Positions 48,488 through 56,946 of a DNA stretch of 64,000 nt are shown one piece after another. Each line of letters opens with the position of its first letter. Position 1 is the stretch's first letter. This DNA is from Vibrio tubiashii (lineage in GTDB: Bacteria > Pseudomonadota > Gammaproteobacteria > Enterobacterales > Vibrionaceae): the NCBI GenBank assembly GCA_000775715.1, contig JRWQ01000005.1, positions 118,416-182,415 on the forward strand. The letters run 5' to 3'. The notes beneath the pieces are model-generated. The model searched no databases. It saw nothing but the letters and a program-made list of their open reading frames with translations, and had not been told where the DNA came from. The translations under genes were made by a program, and so were the position numbers.

Positions 48488-49621
48488 ATGATGAAAACCG
48501 AGCTGACTCTGCATGAGCGCACCCTCTCACTATTCAGGTATCCCAAACGAAACCAAGAGACTCTTCAAGCTTGGGATGCTGGGGACGAGTACCTGATTAA
48601 CCATGTTGAAGAGATGGGGCTATCTCCAAATCAAAATATCTTAATCATCAATGATAACTTTGGTGCTCTGAGTTGCTGGTTCAGTGAGAATCACCAAGTG
48701 ACCATGATGAGCGACTCCTTCATTGCTCACCAAGGAACCAAGTCGAACCTCGCGCAAAACCACTGCCCGACCATCCAATATTTAACCACAATGGATGCGT
48801 TACCGAACAATGTTGATCTGGTGCTGTTCCAATTGCCAAAAAGCAATCGTCATCTGGTTTGGTTGCTCAGTCAGCTACGAAATGCACTACCTAAAAGCGT
48901 GCCAGTCATTGCGGTAAATAAAGCCAAAGAGATCCATAGCTCTACCCTTAAGTTGTTTGAAAAATATCTCGGCGAAACTAAAACGTCTCTAGCATGGAAA
49001 AAGCATCGTCTGGTGTTTAGTCATGCCAACTGTAACGCCCCTAGCGATGTTTCACCTAATACCCGCTGGTTAGTCGATAACAGCGATATTGAGTTAAATA
49101 ACCTACCGAATGTGTATTCAGGTGAAAGTCTCGACCTCGGGGCGCGCTTTATGCTTGAACACCTGCCAAAGAATGAACAACTGAAACACGTACTCGACCT
49201 CGGCTGTGGTAACGGCGTGTTGTCAGTCAAAATGGGCCAACTCAATCCACAGATAAAGCTCACCTGCGTTGATGAGAGCTTTATGGCGGTAGAGTCTACA
49301 CGACAAAACCTAATGTCTAATTTAGGAAATGAGCGAGATATCGCGTGTATTGCCAACAACTGTCTCGATGGAATGCCAGCCAAGGATGTGGATTTGGTCA
49401 TGTGTAACCCCCCTTTCCACCAGCAACAGGCGATTACAGATCATATTGCTTGGCAGATGTTCTGTGATGCAAAGCAAATTCTTAGTGTTGGCGGGCAATT
49501 ATTAGTTATCGGTAACCGTCACCTCGGCTACGATGGAAAGTTATCTAGACTGTTTGGCAAGCCAAATGTAAAAATTGTCGCATCCAATAAGAAATTTGTT
49601 ATTTTACAAGCGACTAAATAG
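48488..49621 (+). CDS. rlmG: 23S rRNA (guanine-1835-N2)-methyltransferase RlmG
   Basis: SAM-dependent methyltransferase of 377 residues. The N-terminal domain (LQAWDAGDEYLINHV, LIINDNFGALSC) matches RlmG rather than the shorter RsmC; the C-terminal domain has the SAM loop VLDLGCGNGVLSVK and the catalytic NPPF tetrapeptide (VMCNPPFHQQ). Two ATG codons are adjacent at 48488; either could be used. Confidence 0.92.
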   Translation: MMKTELTLHERTLSLFRYPKRNQETLQAWDAGDEYLINHVEEMGLSPNQNILIINDNFGALSCWFSENHQVTMMSDSFIAHQGTKSNLAQNHCPTIQYLTTMDALPNNVDLVLFQLPKSNRHLVWLLSQLRNALPKSVPVIAVNKAKEIHSSTLKLFEKYLGETKTSLAWKKHRLVFSHANCNAPSDVSPNTRWLVDNSDIELNNLPNVYSGESLDLGARFMLEHLPKNEQLKHVLDLGCGNGVLSVKMGQLNPQIKLTCVDESFMAVESTRQNLMSNLGNERDIACIANNCLDGMPAKDVDLVMCNPPFHQQQAITDHIAWQMFCDAKQILSVGGQLLVIGNRHLGYDGKLSRLFGKPNVKIVASNKKFVILQATK

Positions 49622-49683
49622 TCCACTATTATCTGTCTATACGTTTCAGTAGGCTCGCAGAGTCAATAAGAAAGGAATTAACA

Positions 49684-50253
49684 ATGAGAAAACTGGTTCT
49701 AGCCGCGTCAATGGTAGTACTTACTGCGTGTAGCGCACCGCAGCAAGAGCAAATCAACTTCATGCCTAAAGCAGTATTGAGCAACAGCGATATCGTTCAA
49801 GGCGCGACTTTCACGCTAACCAGTAAGGACATGCGTTCTGCGCAATATGTGGCTTTAGTTGATAGTGGCCGTTCTAACATCGAGCCTATCCACTCTAAGC
49901 AAAATGTGCGTATCTCAATTGAAAACGCTTTGCTTGAACAGTTCAAATCACAAGGTTTTCGTACCACAGTAAGCAGCGAAAACTCGGTTGTAGTAGAAGT
50001 CCAAGAAGCACTGGTTACGGTTAAACACACCATTATGGAAAACCAAATGGATGGTAAAGTGGTGTTAGAAGTCACGGCCGAGACTCCACAAGGTAAACTG
50101 GTTAAGACATACACTGGTACGGCAAAACGTTCAGGAGCGTTAAGCGCTTCTAACGAAGAGATCGAAACGGTACTAAACGATGTGATCAACCTCGTTTTAC
50201 AAGAAGTCGCTAGCGATCGCGAGCTTCAAAACTACATGCAGGAGCGATTCTAA
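49684..50253 (+). CDS. yajG: YajG family lipoprotein
   Basis: 189-residue lipoprotein with signal peptide and lipobox LTACS near residue 16, so outer-membrane anchored (residue after Cys is Ser). The rest matches E. coli YajG in length and position. Function unknown. Its stop overlaps the start of the cyclophilin gene (TAATG). Confidence 0.9.
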   Translation: MRKLVLAASMVVLTACSAPQQEQINFMPKAVLSNSDIVQGATFTLTSKDMRSAQYVALVDSGRSNIEPIHSKQNVRISIENALLEQFKSQGFRTTVSSENSVVVEVQEALVTVKHTIMENQMDGKVVLEVTAETPQGKLVKTYTGTAKRSGALSASNEEIETVLNDVINLVLQEVASDRELQNYMQERF

Positions 50254-50798
50254 TGTGGAAGTTGGCAATTGCCTCATTAGCATTGGTAAGCAGTCTTGTG
50301 TTCGCAGGGCCTAAGGTCGAGTTTGAAACCACTCTAGGCTCATTTACCGTCGAACTGAATCAAGATCGCGCGCCAATTACCGTGGCAAACTTTCTTAAAT
50401 ACGTTGAGGACGGCAGTTATGTGGGTTCCCAGTTCCACCGCGTAATACCCAACTTTATGGCACAAGGGGGAGGCTTCGATAAAGAGATGAAGCCATTAGC
50501 GACTTACCCTCCAGTTAAGAATGAAGCTTCGAATGGCTTAAAGAATGACACAGCAACCATTGCTATGGCTCGAACCAATAACCCGGATTCCGCAACGCGT
50601 CAGTTCTTTATCAACTTTGTCGACAACAACTTTCTCGACTATGACCAACGCCCACCGGGCTACACGGTATTTGGTAAAGTGACACAAGGGTTTGAGGTCA
50701 TCCAACAAATGGGGACAAAGCGAACTCACTCGGTTGGCCGATACCGTGATGTACCAGTCGAATCCATTATTATTACTAAAGCGACTCTTCTAAAATAA
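50253..50798 (+). CDS. Periplasmic peptidyl-prolyl cis-trans isomerase (cyclophilin)
   Basis: 181 residues with a signal peptide (MWKLAIASLALVSSLVFAG) and a cyclophilin domain: VELNQDRAPITVANFL, FHRVIPNFMAQGGG and DSATRQFFINFVDN are the active-site blocks. The short bacterial form resembles E. coli PpiA/PpiB; the signal peptide argues for the periplasmic PpiA role. Coupled to yajG, followed by a terminator. Confidence 0.93.
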   Translation: MWKLAIASLALVSSLVFAGPKVEFETTLGSFTVELNQDRAPITVANFLKYVEDGSYVGSQFHRVIPNFMAQGGGFDKEMKPLATYPPVKNEASNGLKNDTATIAMARTNNPDSATRQFFINFVDNNFLDYDQRPPGYTVFGKVTQGFEVIQQMGTKRTHSVGRYRDVPVESIIITKATLLK

Positions 50799-50804
50799 TC
50801 TATA

Positions 50805-50835
50805 TAGGCTCCACCATATGTTGGAGCCTTTCTTC
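50805..50835 (+). terminator. Terminator after the cyclophilin gene
   Basis: AGGCTCCA / TGGAGCCT stem with an eight-base loop and TTTCTTCTT. Confidence 0.85.
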
Positions 50836-50868
50836 TTGCATTCCGGAACTCTAAACAAGGAATAGTGT

Positions 50869-52260
50869 ATGTCCTCAGACTCACCATCTATGTCTTGGCG
50901 AGAAACCATCCGCAGTTATATGGACAAACGCCTGATGTGGGTGTTTATGCTTGGCTGTTCAAGCGGCTTCCCTTGGGTTTTAATTGGTTCGAATATGTCA
51001 GGGTGGTTAAAAGACGCAGGATTGACCCGCGCTGCCATTGGTTACTTTGGCAGTGTTTTTGCCGTCTACGCGATCAATTTCTTGTGGGCCCCTTTAGTCG
51101 ACCGTGTTCGTCTACCAGTACTACATGGCATGCTTGGACAGCGTCGAAGTTGGATCTTCCTTTGCCAATCCGTCGTATTGGTTTGTACCCTGTTTATTGC
51201 CGGTGTTGATCCATCGAAAAACTTGATGCTAACTTCATTGCTAGCCCTAGGCATCGCCATTTCATCAGCAACACAAGATATCGCGATTGATGCGTACCGT
51301 ATTGACACTTTCCCTAAGTCTGAGCCTTCAAAACTGCCTCAAGCCTCTGCCATGGCCGTGATGGGATGGTGGACAGGATACTCTGTTCCTGGCTATCTCG
51401 CCTTCATTAACGCGGACTCCATTGGCTGGAATGGTGTCTACTACGGTATGGCGGCTATCGTTGCGTTACTCATGCTGTTTACTATCTTAGTCGGTGAACC
51501 GAAAACGCAACGCGACGCCTTACAAGCAGCCGCAGAGCAAAGGCACAGCAAAGTGGTAGGCAATCGCGCAGTGGCTTGGTTAACCGTTACTGTCGTCGAA
51601 CCCTTCTTAGATTTCTTCAAGCGCAATGGCTTCAGAGTTGCATTGACACTACTACTGTTCGTGTTTCTATTTAAGATTGGTGAGGCATTCCTTGGTCGAA
51701 TGTCGATTACCTTCTACAAGGAGATCGGTTTTAGCAACGAACAAATTGGCTACTACTCTAAGCTAATTGGTTGGGGATTAACCATCCTGTTTACTCTTCT
51801 GGGCAGTATGGTCAACGTAAAATTTGGTATTGTGCGCGGACTGATGATTGGTGGGATTGCCATGGCATCAAGTAACTTGATGTTTGCTTGGATCGCTAAA
51901 GTTGGCCCGAATGAGCAACTATTCTTAGCCACTTTGGTGGTCGATAACTTCACCTCGGCATTCTCTACGGTGGCTTTTGTCTCCTTCTTAACAGTGGTCA
52001 CTGGGCAAGCCTTCTCAGCAACTCAATATGCGCTATTGGCGTCATTGGGGAACTTTGGTCGCACAACCTTGGCTTCGTTCTCTGGCGAGCTTGTTGACTA
52101 CCTCAACGACTGGTCGACCTTCTTTATCTTGACCGCACTCATGGTTATTCCTAGCTTAATCATGCTCTATTCACTACGGCACTATTTTGCCAATATGCTG
52201 GAAAAAGCCAAAGAGCGAGATAGGCAAGAGTCACAGCAACACAACCCAGAAAGCACATAG
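50869..52260 (+). CDS. ampG: Muropeptide permease AmpG
   Basis: MFS transporter that imports anhydro-muropeptides for peptidoglycan recycling and, where present, AmpC induction. 463 residues with 12 or more helices. GCSSGFPWVLIGSNMSGWLKD-like start, FLWAPLVDRV and SSATQDIAIDAYRID are AmpG signatures. No ampR/ampC is next to it. A bidirectional terminator follows. Confidence 0.95.
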   Translation: MSSDSPSMSWRETIRSYMDKRLMWVFMLGCSSGFPWVLIGSNMSGWLKDAGLTRAAIGYFGSVFAVYAINFLWAPLVDRVRLPVLHGMLGQRRSWIFLCQSVVLVCTLFIAGVDPSKNLMLTSLLALGIAISSATQDIAIDAYRIDTFPKSEPSKLPQASAMAVMGWWTGYSVPGYLAFINADSIGWNGVYYGMAAIVALLMLFTILVGEPKTQRDALQAAAEQRHSKVVGNRAVAWLTVTVVEPFLDFFKRNGFRVALTLLLFVFLFKIGEAFLGRMSITFYKEIGFSNEQIGYYSKLIGWGLTILFTLLGSMVNVKFGIVRGLMIGGIAMASSNLMFAWIAKVGPNEQLFLATLVVDNFTSAFSTVAFVSFLTVVTGQAFSATQYALLASLGNFGRTTLASFSGELVDYLNDWSTFFILTALMVIPSLIMLYSLRHYFANMLEKAKERDRQESQQHNPEST

Positions 52261-52261
52261 C

Positions 52262-52297
52262 AAAAAGGGCTTGGTTATAAAACCAAGCCCTTTTCGT
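52262..52297. terminator. Bidirectional terminator
   Basis: AAAAGGGCTTGG / CCAAGCCCTTTT stem between the convergent ampG and chrR genes. Confidence 0.92.
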
Positions 52298-52308
52298 TAG
52301 TGCTCGAC

Positions 52309-52971
52309 TTAAGGATACATACCTTTGCCGAACATATTGAACATTCGCGCGACGCCCTGTGTAAACAGCATAGGCTCGGTGAGCACAGTAAGGCACAAAC
52401 AATCTTCACCTTTACGGGTGAAGGGGCTGTGCTTAATACTGCCGTCTTTAAGGAGATAATCACCAACGCTATAGTGGCCATCTTCGTCACTAAAACCACC
52501 ATGTAGAACTAGGGTAGACTCCAAGCCTTTGTGTGTGTGCTGAGGGATAGTGACCTCCTCTGCGATATACATCAGGTTGACTCTCGCTTGCCGAGAGATA
52601 TCAATTGAAGCGCTGTATACCTTGCCACCGTAGCTTTTCCACTCGCCAATACTGTCACGAAAGCGTGACAAAGAGAGCGGCAACCTAAAGTTTTTACCAT
52701 TTACCTCAACAAAGGTAGGCAAACGCGGCGGTCTTATTGGATCACTATTTTGCTCTAAGCCAACAATCTTGTCGAACATGTCATCAAGGCCATCAGTACC
52801 GTCAATAGACTCACAACTCAACTGCTCACCAAAATGCGCTTCAAAGCGCTGGGTTTGACGCTGACAATCAGGACAAGTCTCTAGATGAGTGGCAATGGCA
52901 AACGCACTCACATCATCAAGCAGGCCTTCAGCGTACGCTTTTAACATCGATGTTTGTGGATGGTAACTCAT
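52309..52971 (-). CDS. chrR: ChrR-type zinc anti-sigma factor
   Basis: 220-residue cytosolic anti-sigma factor. N-terminal zinc anti-sigma domain with His4 and the H29-x3-C33-x2-C36 motif (THLETCPDC), and a C-terminal cupin domain (PQHTHKGLESTLVLHGG and YSVGDYLLKDGSIKHSP). In Rhodobacter ChrR releases sigma-E on singlet oxygen or organic peroxide stress. It starts one base after the sigma gene stops, so the pair is co-translated. Confidence 0.95.
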   Translation of the reverse strand: MSYHPQTSMLKAYAEGLLDDVSAFAIATHLETCPDCQRQTQRFEAHFGEQLSCESIDGTDGLDDMFDKIVGLEQNSDPIRPPRLPTFVEVNGKNFRLPLSLSRFRDSIGEWKSYGGKVYSASIDISRQARVNLMYIAEEVTIPQHTHKGLESTLVLHGGFSDEDGHYSVGDYLLKDGSIKHSPFTRKGEDCLCLTVLTEPMLFTQGVARMFNMFGKGMYP

Positions 52972-52972
52972 A

Positions 52973-53551
52973 CTAATCTGCCTCTATTGAATCTCGAAGT
53001 TTTTCTACTGCTAAACGAAGTCTGGACTTGACCGTACCAAGGGGGATATCAAACATGTCAGCCACTTGTTGATGCGGTAACTCTTCCAAATAAACTGCTT
53101 TGACGACCTTTTTCTGGGCTTCAGGCAAAATGTCTAAATACTTAATCACCTGCTGTTTAAGTCGCTCTGTCTCCGGAGAGTAATGCTCCACCATGTCTGG
53201 CGGACAATAATCGTTTGGCCAAATATCTTCCGAATGAATATGCGCCTCGCGGCCTTTTTGCTTGCGTAACGTGTCAAAACAGAGATTACGCGCAATCGTA
53301 TAAATCCAAGTGGATAGAGAGCTTTTATCGCTATTAAACAGCGCGCTTTTTTGCCAAACCGTAGACATAGCCTCTTGGACAATCTCTAGGGCAACCTGCT
53401 CGTTACCCATATGGCGGTAAGCGAACTGTTTTAAACGCGGTGAGAAGTGAGAAAACACTTGCGCAAATGCTTGCTTATCTTTCTGTTTCACTTTTTCCAT
53501 ACACGACGCCCAGTCATTTTTAGTAAAAGCTTGGGTATCTAGGTTGGCCAT
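52973..53551 (-). CDS. ECF sigma factor (ECF11, RpoE/ChrR system)
   Basis: 192-residue sigma-70 family factor with only regions 2 and 4. Region 2: VALEIVQEAMSTVWQ and SLSTWIYTIARNLCFD; region 4: LEELPHQQVADMFDIPLGTVKSR. The adjacent chrR places it in the photo-oxidative stress group, controlling photolyase and lipid-modifying genes in relatives. A TGATCT-15-CGTAAT promoter candidate overlaps the end of the upstream gene, consistent with autoregulation. Confidence 0.95.
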   Translation of the reverse strand: MANLDTQAFTKNDWASCMEKVKQKDKQAFAQVFSHFSPRLKQFAYRHMGNEQVALEIVQEAMSTVWQKSALFNSDKSSLSTWIYTIARNLCFDTLRKQKGREAHIHSEDIWPNDYCPPDMVEHYSPETERLKQQVIKYLDILPEAQKKVVKAVYLEELPHQQVADMFDIPLGTVKSRLRLAVEKLRDSIEAD

Positions 53552-53585
53552 GTTCGATATCCTTAATAAAGCCCTTTAACTCTTA

Positions 53586-53612
53586 ATTACGTAAATCAAG
53601 CAAAAGAGATCA
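53586..53612 (-). promoter_or_regulatory. Candidate ECF11-type promoter of sigma-chrR
   Basis: On the minus strand TGATCT (53607-53612), 15-base spacer, CGTAAT (53586-53591), about 35 bases before the start codon. The -35 overlaps the stop codon of the Lon-domain gene. Confidence 0.6.
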
Positions 53613-54191
53613 CTGAATAATGTCACTCGCTAACGCTGACTTAAGATAGTCCAGCGTACCAATACAATCAGGCTGCTTAGCTAAACCGTCAAACACCGAG
53701 TTGGTCAGCGGAAGAATTTCCAACCACCGCTGGCTCACCCAACTTGCATCATCAAAGAATTTTTGATCATACAGATCACCGATATCCGGAAACTGGTGAT
53801 AGACACGATTTAGATAGTGGCTAAGTTGCTCTGAATCAGCATCAAGCTCAGTGACGTGCCAATTCGGCAGCCAGTCCACTTTAGAATAGCGTAAGCCGTC
53901 GTACTCGACACGAACTTGCTTGATTGCGAACTTTTTCAAGCCGACCACCGATACGCCGAGCAGTCCATCATCTAACTGCTCAAAATCGTAGATCTTTACC
54001 AAGGTGCCAACACTCGAAAGCTCACTTGCATTTATTGCGTTACTCTTTTCAAACAGACAGATACCAAACGTACCATCCGCTCTCATCGCTTGGGAGATAA
54101 GTCGCTTGTAACGTGGTTCAAAAATCCTTAAACGCATTTTCCCTTCGGGGAGCACTAAAGAGCTTAAAGGAAAAAGCATCAATTCAGTCAT
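53610..54191 (-). CDS. Lon N-terminal (substrate-binding) domain protein
   Basis: 193-residue protein with only the Lon LAN domain: MLFPLSSLVLPEGKMRLRIFE and FEPRYKRLISQAM are typical; no AAA+ or protease domain follows. Start at 54191 (MTELMLFP) has GAGG upstream; the frame is open to 54248, but that extension would overlap the predicted promoter. It is on the same strand directly upstream of the sigma gene and has its own ECF11-like promoter. Precise function unknown. Confidence 0.9.
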   Translation of the reverse strand: MTELMLFPLSSLVLPEGKMRLRIFEPRYKRLISQAMRADGTFGICLFEKSNAINASELSSVGTLVKIYDFEQLDDGLLGVSVVGLKKFAIKQVRVEYDGLRYSKVDWLPNWHVTELDADSEQLSHYLNRVYHQFPDIGDLYDQKFFDDASWVSQRWLEILPLTNSVFDGLAKQPDCIGTLDYLKSALASDIIQ

Positions 54192-54219
54192 AAACGTAAC
54201 CTCAACTGTTTTCCTGTTC

Positions 54220-54247
54220 GTTACGTTACTGCGCCACAAACCGATCA
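54220..54247 (-). promoter_or_regulatory. Candidate ECF11-type promoter of the Lon-domain gene
   Basis: On the minus strand TGATCG (54242-54247), 16-base spacer, CGTAAC (54220-54225), about 29 bases before the start codon. Same elements as the sigma promoter. Confidence 0.6.
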
Positions 54248-54330
54248 TTCACCAAATCTGTTGATTACTTGATAAACATATAATTTATAGCCAACGTTTG
54301 CGTAAACGATACCTCAAACATTTTTTATGC

Positions 54331-54350
54331 AACGGAATGAAAGTTCCGTT
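54331..54350. promoter_or_regulatory. Inverted repeat upstream of ompK
   Basis: AACGGAA/TTCCGTT around a six-base spacer. Three GTTGCA-type half sites are near (54327-54333, 54413-54419, 54476-54482), like CytR half sites that control tsx in enterics. Weak evidence. Confidence 0.3.
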
Positions 54351-54535
54351 ACATTGCGAAAATAAGTTTATTAATGAGATCTCGGTCACCGGTTTTATAT
54401 TTTTTTACACCAGTTGCACATGGATTTTGAGATTTTTGTCGATATTATGCTCCTCAACAAAGCACAGGCCACATTGTGCAACTAAACAAATATCTATTGG
54501 ATATCGAACTTAACAAAACATAGAGAGTTCCCACT

Positions 54536-55348
54536 ATGCGTAAATCACTTTTAGCTCTAGGTGTTGTTGCAGCGCTGTCTGCTCCTGCAATGGCTGCAGA
54601 TTACTCTGACGGCGACATTCACAAAAACGACTACAAATGGCTTCAGTTCAACTTGATGGCTGCAGTTAATGAGAAAGGTCCTGGCGAAGAATCGACCCAC
54701 GACTACCTAGAGATGGAATTTGGCGGCCGTTCAGGTATCTTTGACCTATATGGCTATGTTGACTACTTCAACATTACTGGCGACTCAAGCAGCGACAAAT
54801 CTGGTTCAGACAAACTATTCATGAAGTTTGCACCGCGTATGTCTCTAGATGCTCTGACTGGTAAAGATCTATCTTTCGGTCCTGTTCAAGAAGTTTACGT
54901 AGCTTCTGAAATGATCTTCTACGGCGGTTCTAGCGAAGGTCAATACAAAATCGGTCTAGGTTCTGATGTAAACGCTCCATGGTTAGGTAAAATGGGCCTA
55001 AACCTATACGGTAACTACGACAATGCTAAAAAAGACTGGAACGGTTACCAACTATCTACTAACTGGTTCAAACCTTTCTACTTCTTTGAAAATGGTTCAT
55101 TTATCTCATACCAAGGTTACCTAGATTTCCAATTCGGTATGAAAGACGAGTACTCTCAGTCAAGCACGGGTACTGCAATGTTTAACGGTATTTACTGGCA
55201 CTCAGACCGCTTCGCGGTTGGTTACGGCCTGAAACTGTTTAACGATGTATACGGTTTCGAAGATGGTGCTGCTGTGCCTTGGAACCCAGCGCAGACGAAC
55301 GACTCTTCTGGCGTTGCTCACTACTTCGCAGTAACTTACAAGTTCTAA
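54536..55348 (+). CDS. ompK: Outer membrane protein OmpK (Tsx-like nucleoside channel family)
   Basis: 270-residue beta-barrel protein with signal peptide (MRKSLLALGVVAALSAPAMA), mature start ADYSDGDIHKND, alternating barrel strands and a C-terminal Phe (FAVTYKF), as needed for BAM insertion. Sequence closely follows Vibrio OmpK, the receptor of phage KVP40 and a Tsx homologue, so nucleoside uptake is the likely physiological role. The loop region around residues 125-140 is shorter than in V. parahaemolyticus OmpK, as expected of a phage-exposed loop. Confidence 0.93.
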   Translation: MRKSLLALGVVAALSAPAMAADYSDGDIHKNDYKWLQFNLMAAVNEKGPGEESTHDYLEMEFGGRSGIFDLYGYVDYFNITGDSSSDKSGSDKLFMKFAPRMSLDALTGKDLSFGPVQEVYVASEMIFYGGSSEGQYKIGLGSDVNAPWLGKMGLNLYGNYDNAKKDWNGYQLSTNWFKPFYFFENGSFISYQGYLDFQFGMKDEYSQSSTGTAMFNGIYWHSDRFAVGYGLKLFNDVYGFEDGAAVPWNPAQTNDSSGVAHYFAVTYKF

Positions 55349-55373
55349 TCGAACTCGCAAGTGAAAACATTCG

Positions 55374-55401
55374 AAATGGCACCTTAGGGTGCCATTTTTA
55401 T
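55374..55401 (+). terminator. Terminator after ompK
   Basis: AAATGGCACC / GGTGCCATTT stem with a four-base loop and a T-rich tail. Confidence 0.92.
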
Positions 55402-55459
55402 TGATTTCCATTTCACTGATATTATCCTTGACGCAAAGTTATCTATTGGCGAGTGCTCA

Positions 55460-56347
55460 GTGAACATTCTTATCCTAGGTCCAGGGGCTATTGGCTCTTT
55501 ATGGGCACACAAATTCAAACACGCAGGACATCATGTCTCCGTCTGGTCCACCTCTAGAGACCCAGAGATTACATTGCAGTTTGAGCATCAAGCACCACAC
55601 GTTTTTCTCAATCGAAATGCCACTGCTGCGCAACAAGCAGATTTAATTCTAGTCACAGTCAAAGCATGGCAAGTAGAACAAGCCATCACTCCACTGATCC
55701 ACCATATCAGCCAAGATGCGGTGATCGTCCTGATGCACAATGGCATGGGCACGGCTGACACCATTGCCAATCTTCTACCCAATAATCCAATCGTACTCGC
55801 AACAACCACTCATGGGGCTTATAAGCCTAACAGACAGCAGGTTCTCCATACTGGCTTGGGACAAACCCAGCTCGGTGGCTATAACAAGCAAGGTAAAAAG
55901 TGTGACTTTCTTGCGCCAGTTTTTGAGCATGCTCAACCAAGTGCCCTGTGGAATGAGAATATTGAGCACGCACTATGGATCAAGTTGGCCATCAACTGTG
56001 CGATAAACCCACTTACGGCGATTCATCAAATTAACAATGGCAAGTTAGCCGAAGAGACTCATCAAAAGACCATCGCTGCCCTGCTTGACGAAGTGTTTGC
56101 GGTTCTTCGCGCCGAAGCGGTGCCAATTGAGTATGGTGAGCTCTTAAATACCGTCAATAGAGTGATAGAATCCACCGCTGAAAATCACTCATCGATGAAG
56201 CAAGATATTTTCCATCAGCGACTAAGCGAGATAGACTTTATTACGGGCTACCTGCTAAAGCGTGCTGAACAACATGGCATATCGGCTGCGAACAACCATG
56301 AACTCTATCAAGCCATCAAACAAATCGAACAAAGTTGGAACTCATAA
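55460..56347 (+). CDS. panE: 2-dehydropantoate 2-reductase (ketopantoate reductase)
   Basis: NADPH-dependent reduction of ketopantoate to pantoate for coenzyme A. N-terminal dinucleotide motif LGPGAIGSLWAHK, catalytic Lys in LWIKLAINCAINPLTAI and the C-terminal SSMKQDIFHQRLSEIDFITG motif. 295 residues. GTG start at 55460 has GAG upstream; first of a coupled trio with yajL and csdA. Confidence 0.95.
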   Translation: MNILILGPGAIGSLWAHKFKHAGHHVSVWSTSRDPEITLQFEHQAPHVFLNRNATAAQQADLILVTVKAWQVEQAITPLIHHISQDAVIVLMHNGMGTADTIANLLPNNPIVLATTTHGAYKPNRQQVLHTGLGQTQLGGYNKQGKKCDFLAPVFEHAQPSALWNENIEHALWIKLAINCAINPLTAIHQINNGKLAEETHQKTIAALLDEVFAVLRAEAVPIEYGELLNTVNRVIESTAENHSSMKQDIFHQRLSEIDFITGYLLKRAEQHGISAANNHELYQAIKQIEQSWNS

Positions 56348-56946
56348 TGACTAAAAAAGTACTCGTCCCTATCGCTCCAGGTAGCGAAGAAATGGAAGCT
56401 ATTACGATTATCGATATGATGGTTCGTGCCGGCTATGAGGTCGTGGTTGCCAGTGCTGACTTTGATGGCAAGTTAACGATGAAGGCGTCTCGCGGCGTAA
56501 CCCTAACTGCTGACTGCAAATTAGTCGATGTCGCTGATGATGAGTTCGATGCGGTTATCCTACCTGGAGGTGTTGGGGGCTCAGAAATATTCCGCGACAG
56601 CACTGTACTGGTCGAAATCGTACGGCAGCAGATGTACGAAGGTAAGCTTGTGGCAGCAATTTGCGCCGCTCCAGCGTTAGTCTTGGCCCACCACGGTTTT
56701 TATCCTGATGCGCTAATGACTTGTCACCCAAGCTTTGAGAGTCATATCCCTATACAAAACTGGCGAGTCAAGCGTGTCACCTATGACATCAATAGCAATC
56801 TATTGACCAGCCAAGGGCCGGGCACTGCGCTTGAGTTCGCAATGGAGATTATTATCTTACTATCAGGCAAAGCTCACGCTTGGACAGTTGCCGAACCTAT
56901 GGTCACAATCCCAACTCTGCAATATCACAAACTAGGTGATGAGTAA
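56347..56946 (+). CDS. yajL: DJ-1/PfpI superfamily protein YajL
   Basis: 199-residue DJ-1-like protein; family members act as oxidative-stress chaperones and have been proposed as deglycases. The nucleophile Cys106 (AAICAAPALVLAHHG) and the acidic partner at Glu14/15 are in place. The start at 56347 overlaps the panE stop by one base (TAATG); the longer open frame at 56335 is not preferred. Its stop again overlaps the csdA start. Confidence 0.94.
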   Translation: MTKKVLVPIAPGSEEMEAITIIDMMVRAGYEVVVASADFDGKLTMKASRGVTLTADCKLVDVADDEFDAVILPGGVGGSEIFRDSTVLVEIVRQQMYEGKLVAAICAAPALVLAHHGFYPDALMTCHPSFESHIPIQNWRVKRVTYDINSNLLTSQGPGTALEFAMEIIILLSGKAHAWTVAEPMVTIPTLQYHKLGDE

